From NCBI GenBank assembly GCA_028876585.1, contig JAGWRL010000242.1, positions 1-8,913 on the forward strand: a stretch of DNA of 8,913 nucleotides, read 5' to 3'. Within the stretch, counting starts at the first letter, position 1. Every line of letters begins with the position of its first letter. The notes under the pieces are model-generated. The model was not told the DNA's origin. It made no database searches and saw only the letters and a list, made by a program, of their open reading frames with translations. Below, piece after piece: positions 1-5,462 of this stretch. This DNA is from Pseudomonadota bacterium. GTDB taxonomy: Bacteria; Pseudomonadota; Alphaproteobacteria; Rhizobiales; Beijerinckiaceae. Made by a program: the position numbers and the translations under genes.

Positions 1-69
1 ACCGAGACCGGCGTCGAGGTGTTCACGCTGTCGCCCGCCGGGCTCGACCGGCCGCCGCTGTTTTCATGA
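1..69 (+). CDS. map: Methionine aminopeptidase (type I), C-terminal end only
   Basis: Only the last 22 codons and the TGA stop are inside the window; the gene begins further left. The peptide ends in [19 protein letters not shown] followed by LFS. This matches the C-terminal strand of type I methionine aminopeptidases, where a T-[ED]-x-G-x-E-x-[LF]-T pattern closes the pita-bread fold. The enzyme removes the initiator methionine from nascent proteins. The stop codon (67-69) overlaps the radC start (66-68) in an ATGA arrangement, so the two are probably co-transcribed and translationally coupled. From memory, map next to radC is a familiar order in Rhizobiales, which supports the call. No catalytic residue is visible in this fragment, so the identification rests on the tail and the context. 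Confidence 0.68.
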   Translation, partial: TETGVEVFTLSPAGLDRPPLFS

Positions 70-749
70 ACGACGAGGCGGCGCATTATCACGGCCATCG
101 GGAGCGGCTGCGCAAGCGCTTCCTCGATGCCGGCGACGAAGCGCTGGCCGATTACGAATTGATCGAACTGATCCTGTTTCGCGCCATCCCCCGCCGCGAC
201 GTCAAGCCGCTGGCCAAGGATCTGTTGAAGAAATTCGGCTCCTTCGCCGAGGTCGTCGCCGCCCCGGTGGCGCGGCTGAAGGAGGTCGAGGGCGTCAGCG
301 AGGGCGTGGCGGCCGAGTTCAAGATCGTCGAGGCGAGCGCGCGCCGCTTCGCCAAGGGGCTGGTCAAGAAGCGCCGCTCGCTTGGCTCCTGGTCGGAAGT
401 GATCGACTATTGCCGCACGGCGATGGCGTTCGAGGATCACGAGGAGTTCCGCGTCCTGTTTCTCGACCGCAAGAACGGGTTGATCGCCGACGAGGCGCAG
501 GGCGTCGGCACCGTCGATCATACGCCGGTCTATCCGCGCGAGGTGGTCAAACGGGCGCTGGAACTGGCGGCCAGCGCCGTGCTGCTGGTGCACAACCACC
601 CCTCCGGCGATCCGACGCCCTCGACGCAGGATGTGAAGATGACGCTCGACATCATCTCCATCGCCGCCCCGCTCGGCGTGACGGTGCATGACCACATCAT
701 CGTCGGCCGTCAGGGGCACGCCTCGCTGCGGGCGCTGAAGCTGATTTGA
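66..749 (+). CDS. radC: RadC family JAB/MPN-domain protein
   Basis: This 227-residue protein has full length for the RadC (UPF0758) family. Residues about 10-95 form the N-terminal helical part with helix-hairpin-helix character ([16 protein letters not shown] near 71-86). Residues about 108-227 form the JAB/MPN domain. The JAMM-type zinc site is intact: His176 and His178 in [14 protein letters not shown], then Ser186 and Asp189, matching HxH-x7-S-x2-D. An acidic stretch (EDHEEF, 123-128) upstream is where the motif's Glu is expected. The family is predicted to be a metal-dependent hydrolase. Its name comes from an E. coli repair allele later assigned to another gene, so a direct DNA-repair role is not established. 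The ATG overlaps the preceding stop codon, implying coupling to map. Family assignment is very secure; the biochemical role is not known. Confidence 0.95.
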   Translation: MNDEAAHYHGHRERLRKRFLDAGDEALADYELIELILFRAIPRRDVKPLAKDLLKKFGSFAEVVAAPVARLKEVEGVSEGVAAEFKIVEASARRFAKGLVKKRRSLGSWSEVIDYCRTAMAFEDHEEFRVLFLDRKNGLIADEAQGVGTVDHTPVYPREVVKRALELAASAVLLVHNHPSGDPTPSTQDVKMTLDIISIAAPLGVTVHDHIIVGRQGHASLRALKLI

Positions 750-805
750 CGCTCGGTCCGGGTCATGAAGAATAATTTACAATCGCGGCGAATGATTTTC
801 GTCAT
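746..805 (+). promoter_or_regulatory. Candidate promoter/operator region of the deaminase gene
   Basis: The 101-bp gap between radC and the deaminase gene contains an AT-rich island unlike the surrounding GC-rich DNA. TTGACG (746-751, overlapping the radC stop) is followed after 19 bp by AATAAT (771-776). A better -10 match, TACAAT (778-783), has no -35 at normal spacing. Just downstream is a small inverted repeat, ATGA-N6-TCAT (792-805), which could be a half-site pair for a regulator. Nothing here matches an operator I can name, so this is a weak prediction. Confidence 0.27.
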
Positions 806-840
806 AAGGTCGCGCGGCGCGAGTCGCTCGCCTTCATCAC

Positions 841-853
841 GGAGAATCGCTTG
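841..853 (+). promoter_or_regulatory. Ribosome binding site deciding a TTG start
   Basis: GGAG (841-844) lies 6 nt before the TTG at 851. No ATG or GTG with a comparable Shine-Dalgarno match is near. The next in-frame ATG (881) would remove the first ten residues of the first helix of the deaminase fold, so the TTG start is preferred. Confidence 0.55.
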
Positions 854-1486
854 TTGAAGGAATCCGTCGACACGCGTTGGATGCGCCGCTGTTTCGATCT
901 CGCCCGCGACGCGGCCAGCCGCAAGGAATTGCCGTTCGGCTCGGTGATCGCGCGCGACGACGTCGAGATCAGCGCCAAGGGCAATGGCGTGCGCGAGGCG
1001 CGCGACGTGACGCGCCACGCCGAGGTCTGCGCCATCGTCGCCGCGCAAGCCAAACTCGGGCGCGCCAGCCTGGAGGGCTGCACGCTCTACACCAATATGG
1101 AGCCGTGCGCGTTCTGCTCCTATGCGATTCGCGAGACGCGCATCGCCCGCGTCGTTTTCGCGCTGGCCTCGCCCGTGATGGGCGGCGCCTCGCGCTGGGA
1201 CGTGCTGCACGACGACGGCCTGTCGAAATCGCTGCCGGAAGTGTTCGGCCCGGCGCCGGAGGTGGTCGCGGGCTATCTCGCCGAAGAGGCCGACGCGATG
1301 CTGCGCCACACCGCGCCGATGATGTGGGCGACCTCGCACGCGCGCGGGCTGTTCATCTGCGACGACGCCGGCAAGCAAAGCCGCCCCGGCCGACGGCCGG
1401 ACAGCTATTTCGACGCGCTCAAATTCGGCGCGATGGAAATGCTGCGCCGCCGCCTGTTCGACCGCTTCAGCCGCGGGACGGCGTGA
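851..1486 (+). CDS. Zinc-dependent nucleoside/cytidine-type deaminase with C-terminal extension
   Basis: The 211-residue protein belongs to the CMP/dCMP deaminase superfamily (nucleoside deaminase, tRNA-adenosine or guanine deaminase type). The zinc site is complete: His56 and the proton-shuttling Glu58 in RHAEVCAI, plus Cys86 and Cys89 in EPCAFC. These enzymes hydrolytically deaminate a nucleobase or nucleoside; the substrate cannot be read from the sequence. Typical family members are about 150-165 residues. Here residues about 155-211 form an additional segment, starting near MMWATSHARG and ending in a basic, probably helical stretch with MEMLRRRLFDRF. The start is TTG with GGAG 6 nt upstream. 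The gene converges on the thiolase gene with only 19 bp between the stops, and I see no strong terminator there. It is probably cytoplasmic, with no signal peptide. Confidence 0.87.
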   Translation: MLKESVDTRWMRRCFDLARDAASRKELPFGSVIARDDVEISAKGNGVREARDVTRHAEVCAIVAAQAKLGRASLEGCTLYTNMEPCAFCSYAIRETRIARVVFALASPVMGGASRWDVLHDDGLSKSLPEVFGPAPEVVAGYLAEEADAMLRHTAPMMWATSHARGLFICDDAGKQSRPGRRPDSYFDALKFGAMEMLRRRLFDRFSRGTA

Positions 1487-1505
1487 GCGGGCGCCGCCTC
1501 GGCGT

Positions 1506-2678
1506 CTAAACCGCCTCCACCGCGAAAGCCGTGCCTTCGCCGCCGCCGATGCACAGCGAGGCGACGCCGCGCCGGGCGCCGCGCGCCTGCATCGCCGCCA
1601 GCAGCGTGACGAGGATGCGCGCGCCCGAGGCGCCGATGGGGTGGCCGAGCGCGCAGGCGCCGCCGTTCACGTTGACCCTGTCGGCGGCCAGATCGAGATC
1701 GCGCATCGCCGCCATCGCCACCACCGCGAAAGCCTCGTTGATCTCGTAGAGATCGACGTCGCCGGCGCGCCAGCCGGTCTTGGCGAACAGCTTCTTCATC
1801 GCCCCGATCGGCGCGGTCGGGAATTTGGCTGGCTCGGCGGCGTAGGTCGCGTGTCCGACGACGCGGGCGAGCGGTTTTAGGCCGCGCTTTTCGGCCACGC
1901 TCAAACGGGTGAGAATCAGCGCCGCGGCGCCGTCGGAGATCGAGCTGGAATTGGCCGCCGTCACTGTGCCGCCGTCGCGGAAGGCGGGTTTCAGGGTCGG
2001 GATCTTGTCGGGCCGCGCCTTCGGCGGCTGCTCGTCGGCGGCGATCGGCGTTCCCGCCTTGCCGGCTTTCACCGCGACGATCTCGGCCGCGAACGCGCCC
2101 TCGCGCATGGCGCGATTGGCGCGCTCCAGCGAGGTCAGCGCAAAGGCGTCCTGCGCCTGCCGGGTGAACTGGTACTCCCGCGCGCAATCCTCGGCGAAGG
2201 TCCCCATCAAGCGGCCCTTGTCATAGGCGTCCTCCAGCCCGTCGAGGAACATCGAATCGACCACCTTGCCGTGGCCCATGCGATAGCCGGCCCGCGCCCG
2301 TTCCAGCAGGTAGGGCGCGCGGCTCATGCTCTCCATGCCGCCGGCGATCACGATCTCGGCGCTGCCGGCGGCGATCAGGTCGTGCGCCAGCATCGCCGCC
2401 TTCATGCCGGAGCCGCACATCTTGTTGAGCGTGGTGGCGCCGACGCTGACCGGCACGCCGGCGCCCAGGCTCGCCTGCCGCGCCGGCGCCTGGCCCTGTC
2501 CGGCCGGCAGCACGCAGCCCATCACCACCTCGTCGGCGTCGGCGCCGCTCAGGCCGGCGCGCTCCAGCGCCGCCGCGATCGCCGCCGCGCCTAGCTCGGG
2601 GGCGCTCACATCCTTGAAATCGCCGAGAAAGCCGCCCATCGGGGTGCGCGCCGCGCCGACCACAACGATTTCGTCCAT
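1506..2678 (-). CDS. Acetyl-CoA acetyltransferase (thiolase)
   Basis: This 390-residue protein has the usual length for the thiolase family. It catalyses the reversible condensation of two acetyl-CoA to acetoacetyl-CoA, or thiolytic cleavage of 3-ketoacyl-CoA. All catalytic elements are present: the acyl-accepting Cys88 in [10 protein letters not shown], the NEAF loop (314-317), His346 in [14 protein letters not shown], and Cys376 in CIGGGEGTA. The N-terminus ([13 protein letters not shown]) and IAGGMESMS (111-119) are also standard. Overall it resembles the biosynthetic acetyl-CoA C-acetyltransferase branch (PhaA/AtoB type), but no PHB or fatty-acid gene lies alongside, so physiological direction and gene name stay open. 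The ATG is preceded by AGGAGG five nt away (complement of 2684-2689). The gene lies downstream of rpmB but beyond a terminator, so it is probably transcribed on its own. Confidence 0.93.
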   Translation of the reverse strand: MDEIVVVGAARTPMGGFLGDFKDVSAPELGAAAIAAALERAGLSGADADEVVMGCVLPAGQGQAPARQASLGAGVPVSVGATTLNKMCGSGMKAAMLAHDLIAAGSAEIVIAGGMESMSRAPYLLERARAGYRMGHGKVVDSMFLDGLEDAYDKGRLMGTFAEDCAREYQFTRQAQDAFALTSLERANRAMREGAFAAEIVAVKAGKAGTPIAADEQPPKARPDKIPTLKPAFRDGGTVTAANSSSISDGAAALILTRLSVAEKRGLKPLARVVGHATYAAEPAKFPTAPIGAMKKLFAKTGWRAGDVDLYEINEAFAVVAMAAMRDLDLAADRVNVNGGACALGHPIGASGARILVTLLAAMQARGARRGVASLCIGGGEGTAFAVEAV

Positions 2679-2701
2679 GTCCGCCTCCTGCCAGTCGCGC
2701 C

Positions 2702-2730
2702 AGCATAGAGCGGCGGCGCGCGGACGGCAA
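2702..2730 (-). promoter_or_regulatory. Candidate sigma-70-type promoter of the thiolase gene
   Basis: Read on the minus strand: TTGCCG (complement of 2725-2730), a 17-bp spacer, and TATGCT (complement of 2702-2707). Each hexamer matches the consensus at four of six positions. The spacing is ideal, and the -10 lies about 24 bp before the thiolase ATG, giving a short leader that includes the Shine-Dalgarno. The first two bases of the -35 are also the end of the T-run of the rpmB terminator. Confidence 0.42.
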
Positions 2731-2758
2731 AAAGCGCGCGAGAGGCCCCGCGCGCTTT
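2729..2758 (-). terminator. Intrinsic terminator of rpmB
   Basis: There is a perfect 10-bp inverted repeat, AAAGCGCGCG (2731-2740) with CGCGCGCTTT (2749-2758), and an 8-nt loop. Read on the minus strand the stem is GC-rich and runs directly into TTTTT (complement of 2729-2733), the layout of a Rho-independent terminator. It starts 25 bp after the rpmB stop. On the plus strand the stem is followed by GCAG rather than T residues, so it should work for rpmB only. Confidence 0.75.
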
Positions 2759-2783
2759 GCAGAATTCGGCGTGAAAAGAAGCG

Positions 2784-3083
2784 TTACGCCGCCTGAGCGG
2801 TTTCCGCCTGCTTCTTGACCACGTCGCGCTTGATGGCGAGCGCGTCCGACGACAGGTCGAGGTCGCTGGCCTTGATCAGGAAGGCGTCGAGCCCGCCGCG
2901 ATGTTCGACCGTGCGCAGGGCGGCCGCGGCGACGCGCAGCTTGAAACCTTTGCCGAGCGTGTCGGAGATCAGCGTCACCTGGCACAGGTTGGGCAGGAAG
3001 CGCGTGCGCGTCTTGCGGTTGGAATGGCTGACCTTATTGCCGGATTGGACGGCCTTGCCCGTCAGCTCGCAGCGGCGCGACAT
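2784..3083 (-). CDS. rpmB: 50S ribosomal protein L28
   Basis: A 99-residue basic protein that is a component of the large ribosomal subunit. The N-terminus [20 protein letters not shown], the following [13 protein letters not shown], and the core [20 protein letters not shown] are diagnostic of L28. The C-terminal region ([20 protein letters not shown]) gives the longer form seen in alphaproteobacteria. The N-terminal CxxC zinc pair found in some L28 proteins is absent; only Cys5 is present. The ATG is preceded by GAGGA seven nt away (complement of 3091-3095). It is transcribed as a single gene: a good promoter and leader lie upstream and an intrinsic terminator lies downstream. Confidence 0.97.
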   Translation of the reverse strand: MSRRCELTGKAVQSGNKVSHSNRKTRTRFLPNLCQVTLISDTLGKGFKLRVAAAALRTVEHRGGLDAFLIKASDLDLSSDALAIKRDVVKKQAETAQAA

Positions 3084-3120
3084 TGTGTTATCCTCGAATT
3101 CCAGCGGCGGCCGGGGCTCG

Positions 3121-3150
3121 GGCGAAGCGGAAACACGTTTCCACTTCGCC
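3121..3150 (-). repeat. 30-bp near-perfect palindrome in the rpmB leader
   Basis: The two 14-nt arms (3121-3134 and 3137-3150) are separated by AC. They are reverse complements except for one position, which becomes a G-U pair when the minus strand is transcribed. The hairpin lies between the rpmB promoter and the rpmB Shine-Dalgarno, inside the predicted leader of about 88 nt. No T-run follows on either strand, so it does not look like a terminator. The core with GGAAAC/GTTTCC flanked by GAAG/CTTC reminds me of dispersed palindromic elements common between genes in Rhizobiales, but I cannot confirm membership. It could be a leader regulatory structure or an interspersed repeat. Confidence 0.7.
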
Positions 3151-3157
3151 GTTTCCC

Positions 3158-3185
3158 CTGGCGTTTAGGGTCGCGGCTCTATAGG
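3158..3185 (+). promoter_or_regulatory. Possible yggS promoter overlapping the rpmB promoter
   Basis: On the plus strand TATAGG (3180-3185) has CTGGCG (3158-3163) 16 bp upstream. The -10 match is good and the -35 is poor (three of six). The -10 elements of the two divergent genes would share the CTATAG palindrome. No better plus-strand promoter is visible between rpmB and yggS. Confidence 0.28.
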
Positions 3186-3206
3186 GGAGCGCGCTGCGAG
3201 CGTCAA
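3178..3206 (-). promoter_or_regulatory. rpmB promoter (sigma-70 type)
   Basis: Read on the minus strand: TTGACG (complement of 3201-3206), a spacer of exactly 17 bp, and TATAGA (complement of 3178-3183). Both hexamers are five of six to consensus. The predicted start, near 3171, leaves a leader of about 88 nt before the rpmB ATG. This is the strongest promoter in the window, as expected for a ribosomal protein gene. Confidence 0.72.
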
Positions 3207-3219
3207 GCGGAGGAACCTC

Positions 3220-3909
3220 ATGTCGGATGAAACGGCGGTTGACCGGCTCGCCGCCCTGCGCGCCGCTATCGCCTTGCGCGCCCGCGATTGCGGCCGCAAG
3301 CCGGAAGAGATCACGCTGGTCGCCGTCTCCAAGACCCATGCCGCCGACGTGGTTTGGCCGACGATCCGCGACGGCGGCCAGACGGTGTTCGGCGAGAATC
3401 GGGTGCAGGAGGGAAAAGCGAAATGGGCCGACCTGCGCGCCCGCGCCGCCGCGCTCGGCAGAAGCGTCGAACTGCATCTGATCGGCCCGTTGCAGAGCAA
3501 CAAGGCGCGCGAGGCGGTCGAGACCTTCGACGTGATCGAGACGGTCGACCGCGAGAAAATCGCCGCCGCGCTCGCCGAGGCGATCGGCAAGACCGGCCGG
3601 CGCCCAAAGCTGCTGGTCGAGATCAACACCGGCGCCGAGCCGCAGAAGGCGGGCGTCCTGCCGCAGGACGCCGACGCCTTCCTGCGCCGGGCGCGCGAGA
3701 CCTATGGACTGCCGATCGAGGGCCTGATGTGCATCCCCCCGGCGGGCGAACTGGCCTCGCCGCATTTCGCGCTGCTCGGCGCGATCGCCCGCCGCAACGG
3801 CCTGCCGCTGCTGTCGATGGGCATGAGCGCCGACTGGCCGCTGGCGATTCCGCTCGGCGCGACGCATGTGCGCGTCGGCTCGGCGATCTTTGGCGCGCGC
3901 GGCGCTTAA
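3220..3909 (+). CDS. yggS: YggS/PLPBP family pyridoxal-phosphate homeostasis protein
   Basis: A 229-residue, single-domain, alanine-racemase-like TIM-barrel protein that binds pyridoxal 5'-phosphate without known catalysis. Family members buffer PLP and affect amino-acid and keto-acid pools. The PLP lysine is Lys38 in VAVSKTH. Other family marks are GENRVQE (59-64), HLIGPLQSNK (86-95), EINTGAEPQKAG (134-145), GLMCIPP (168-174), SMGMSADW (199-206) and THVRVGSAIFG (215-225), the last two forming the phosphate-binding region. The start is ATG with GGAGGA (3209-3214) five nt upstream. It is divergent from rpmB. No cognate PLP enzyme is adjacent. Assignment is very secure from the number of conserved blocks. 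Confidence 0.95.
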   Translation: MSDETAVDRLAALRAAIALRARDCGRKPEEITLVAVSKTHAADVVWPTIRDGGQTVFGENRVQEGKAKWADLRARAAALGRSVELHLIGPLQSNKAREAVETFDVIETVDREKIAAALAEAIGKTGRRPKLLVEINTGAEPQKAGVLPQDADAFLRRARETYGLPIEGLMCIPPAGELASPHFALLGAIARRNGLPLLSMGMSADWPLAIPLGATHVRVGSAIFGARGA

Positions 3910-4070
3910 CAACATTTAATAGAACGGGAACAATGTCGGCGCAACGTTGGCGGATTTGACATAGTGTCGCCCAAATACATTCACCGCGCGTTCAAGTCCC
4001 CTGTCCAAGTATAGGCGCTGCTCAACGCCGACGCGAGCGAGCGATTGCCACGCGATTTCAGGAGGCGAGA
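3910..4070 (+). promoter_or_regulatory. Leader region of the WxxGxW protein gene
   Basis: This 161-bp gap is relatively AT-rich at its left end. It holds a perfect -35 hexamer, TTGACA (3956-3961), but the nearest -10-like sequence, TACATT (3976-3981), is only 14 bp away, which is short for a sigma-70 promoter. TATAGG (4010-4015) also occurs but lacks a good -35. I see no terminator hairpin after yggS. AGGAGG (4060-4065) is a strong Shine-Dalgarno, 5 nt before the ATG at 4071. That the promoter lies here is inference; its exact elements are uncertain. Confidence 0.35.
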
Positions 4071-5411
4071 ATGTTGATCAGAAAATGGAACGGCCCCGCG
4101 ATGGGTTTGTGCGCACTGCTGCTGGCGGCGGGGGCGGCTCCATTCGCCGTCCCGACGCCGGCGCTGGCGCAGATCGTCGTCAGCGTGAATTTCGCGCCGC
4201 CGCCGCTGCCGATCTATGAGCAGCCGCCGCTGCCGGGGCCCGGTTACGTATGGTCGCCTGGCTATTGGGCGTGGGATCCCGACATCGACGATTATTATTG
4301 GGTTCCCGGCGCCTGGGTGGCCCCGCCGGAGATCGGCCTGCTGTGGACGCCCGGCTATTGGAGTTGGGACGACGGCGTCTATCAGTTTAATCAGGGTTAT
4401 TGGGGGGACAGCGTCGGCTTCTACGGCGGCGTGAACTACGGTTACGGCTACACCGGCTCGGGCTATTACGGCGGCGAATGGCGCGGCGACCAGTTCTATT
4501 ACAACCAGGCGGTCAACAACGTCAGCAACGTCAATATCACCAACGTCTATAACAAGACGGTGATCGTCAACAACAACGCGCCGCGCACCAGCTTCAACGG
4601 CGGCCCCAACGGCGTCGCCGCGAAGCCGACGCCGGCGCAGCTCGTCGCGGCCCAGGCGCCGCATGTGGCGCCGACCGCGGCGCAGACGCAGCATGTCGCC
4701 GCCGCCAAAGCGCAGCCGGACCTGCGGTTCAAGACCAACAAAGGCGTGCCGCCCAAGCCGGTCGTCGCGCAGCCGATCGGGACCAAGCCGGTCCCCGGCG
4801 CGCCGGCCCCGGCGCTGGTCAAGCCCGTCGCGCCCCTCAAGCCGGCGACGCCGGGCGGCGCGGCGCACGTATTGCCGGGCGGCGCGGGGCACGCATTGCC
4901 GGGCGCCAAGGGCGGCCAACCATTGCCGCCGGCCGGCAAGGGCGGCCAACCATTGCCGCCGACCGGGCAAGTGACGGCGCCGGGCGGCAAGGGCCATGAA
5001 ATGCCCAAAGGTCATGAATTGCCCAAGGCGAACGGCGTGGTCGGCAAACCGGGGCAGCCGCTCGCGCCGCACGCCACGGGGCCGAAACCGAACGGACCCG
5101 CCGTGTCGCACATTCCCGCCGCGTCGCTCGGAACCGCCAAGCCGCTCGGCGTGAGCCACGCGCCCGCGCCGCATCCGCTGGCGGCGCCGCGCCCCGCGCC
5201 GCATCCGATGGCTGCGCCGCATCCCGCGCCGCATCCCATGATGGCGCCGCATCCCGCGCCGCATCCCATGATGGCGCCGCGTCCGGCTCCCCACGCGATG
5301 ATGGCGCCGCGCCCCGCGCCACATCCCATGATGGCGCCGCGCCCGATGATGGCGCCGCGTCCGGCGCCGCATCCCGCCGCGCCGCATTGCGCCGGTCCGC
5401 AATGCCATTGA
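4071..5411 (+). CDS. Secreted YXWGXW-repeat protein with Pro/His/Met-rich repeat tail
   Basis: A 446-residue protein with a Sec signal peptide: basic MLIRKW, hydrophobic core LCALLLAAGAAPF, and probable cleavage after ALA at 31-33. The mature N-terminus carries WxxGxW repeats: WSPGYW (61-66), WVPGAW (77-82) and WTPGYW (92-97). A Tyr/Gly-rich stretch follows (110-137), then an Asn-rich, beta-prone segment (149-170). Residues 185-260 are Ala/Pro-rich, 261-320 hold Gly/Leu/Pro repeats including KGGQPLPP[AT]G twice, and 361-446 repeat a decapeptide ending in PHPM. That tail has 12 His, 11 Met and a terminal CAGPQCH. The repeat family occurs in secreted proteins of unknown function. Metal binding by the tail is my inference. 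Location is periplasm, cell surface or outside. No transmembrane segment follows the signal. A strong AGGAGG fixes the start. Confidence 0.85.
   Translation: MLIRKWNGPAMGLCALLLAAGAAPFAVPTPALAQIVVSVNFAPPPLPIYEQPPLPGPGYVWSPGYWAWDPDIDDYYWVPGAWVAPPEIGLLWTPGYWSWDDGVYQFNQGYWGDSVGFYGGVNYGYGYTGSGYYGGEWRGDQFYYNQAVNNVSNVNITNVYNKTVIVNNNAPRTSFNGGPNGVAAKPTPAQLVAAQAPHVAPTAAQTQHVAAAKAQPDLRFKTNKGVPPKPVVAQPIGTKPVPGAPAPALVKPVAPLKPATPGGAAHVLPGGAGHALPGAKGGQPLPPAGKGGQPLPPTGQVTAPGGKGHEMPKGHELPKANGVVGKPGQPLAPHATGPKPNGPAVSHIPAASLGTAKPLGVSHAPAPHPLAAPRPAPHPMAAPHPAPHPMMAPHPAPHPMMAPRPAPHAMMAPRPAPHPMMAPRPMMAPRPAPHPAAPHCAGPQCH
4908..4967 (+). repeat. Two-copy 30-bp tandem repeat inside the WxxGxW gene
   Basis: Units 4908-4937 and 4938-4967 differ at 2 of 30 bases. 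They encode KGGQPLPPAG and KGGQPLPPTG. The period equals that of the larger repeat further down in the same gene, although the sequence differs. Confidence 0.85.
5161..5340 (+). repeat. Six-copy 30-bp tandem repeat encoding the His/Met/Pro tail
   Basis: Six consecutive units of exactly 30 bp start at 5161, 5191, 5221, 5251, 5281 and 5311, each ending in GCGCCGC. Units three and four (5221-5250, 5251-5280) are identical. The others differ by a few substitutions, and a shortened seventh unit follows (5341 on). Because 30 is a multiple of three, gain or loss of a unit would keep the reading frame and change the tail by ten residues. Confidence 0.92.
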
Positions 5412-5429
5412 CCTAACTGGGGTGACAGG

Positions 5430-5462
5430 GCGCCGGCGGCGGACCCGCCGGCGCGCCTCTTT
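5430..5462 (+). terminator. Probable terminator of the WxxGxW gene
   Basis: A perfect 10-bp GC-only stem (5430-5439 with 5445-5454) has a 5-nt loop. It is followed on the plus strand by GCC and a short TCTTT tract. It begins 18 bp after the stop at 5409-5411 and sits between two convergent genes; the T-tract overlaps the stop codon of the minus-strand hydrolase gene. The stem is strong but the T-tract is weak, and no T-run exists on the minus strand. Confidence 0.5.

Noticed and set aside
792..805. The ATGA-N6-TCAT inverted repeat as a RirA/Fur-type iron box.
   Set aside because: The spacing does not fit the TGA-N9-TCA layout I know for RirA sites, and the neighbouring genes have no iron link.
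710..1378. A minus-strand open frame across the radC-deaminase junction.
   Set aside because: It lies opposite the zinc-motif-bearing deaminase frame, has no recognisable domain, and would run antisense through the whole gap.
3121..3150. The rpmB-leader palindrome as an intrinsic terminator.
   Set aside because: No T-run follows the stem on either strand, and it lies upstream of rpmB within its leader rather than after a gene.
3927..3948. GGAAC followed by CGTT, resembling the alphaproteobacterial general stress (EcfG) promoter, upstream of the WxxGxW gene.
   Set aside because: The spacer is 13 bp, while EcfG promoters need about 16-17 bp.
3981..5408. A 475-codon open frame on the minus strand opposite the WxxGxW gene.
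   Set aside because: Its Arg/His-rich, repetitive translation is the mirror of the GC-rich repeats on the plus strand. The plus frame has a signal peptide, known repeats and an ideal Shine-Dalgarno; this frame has none.
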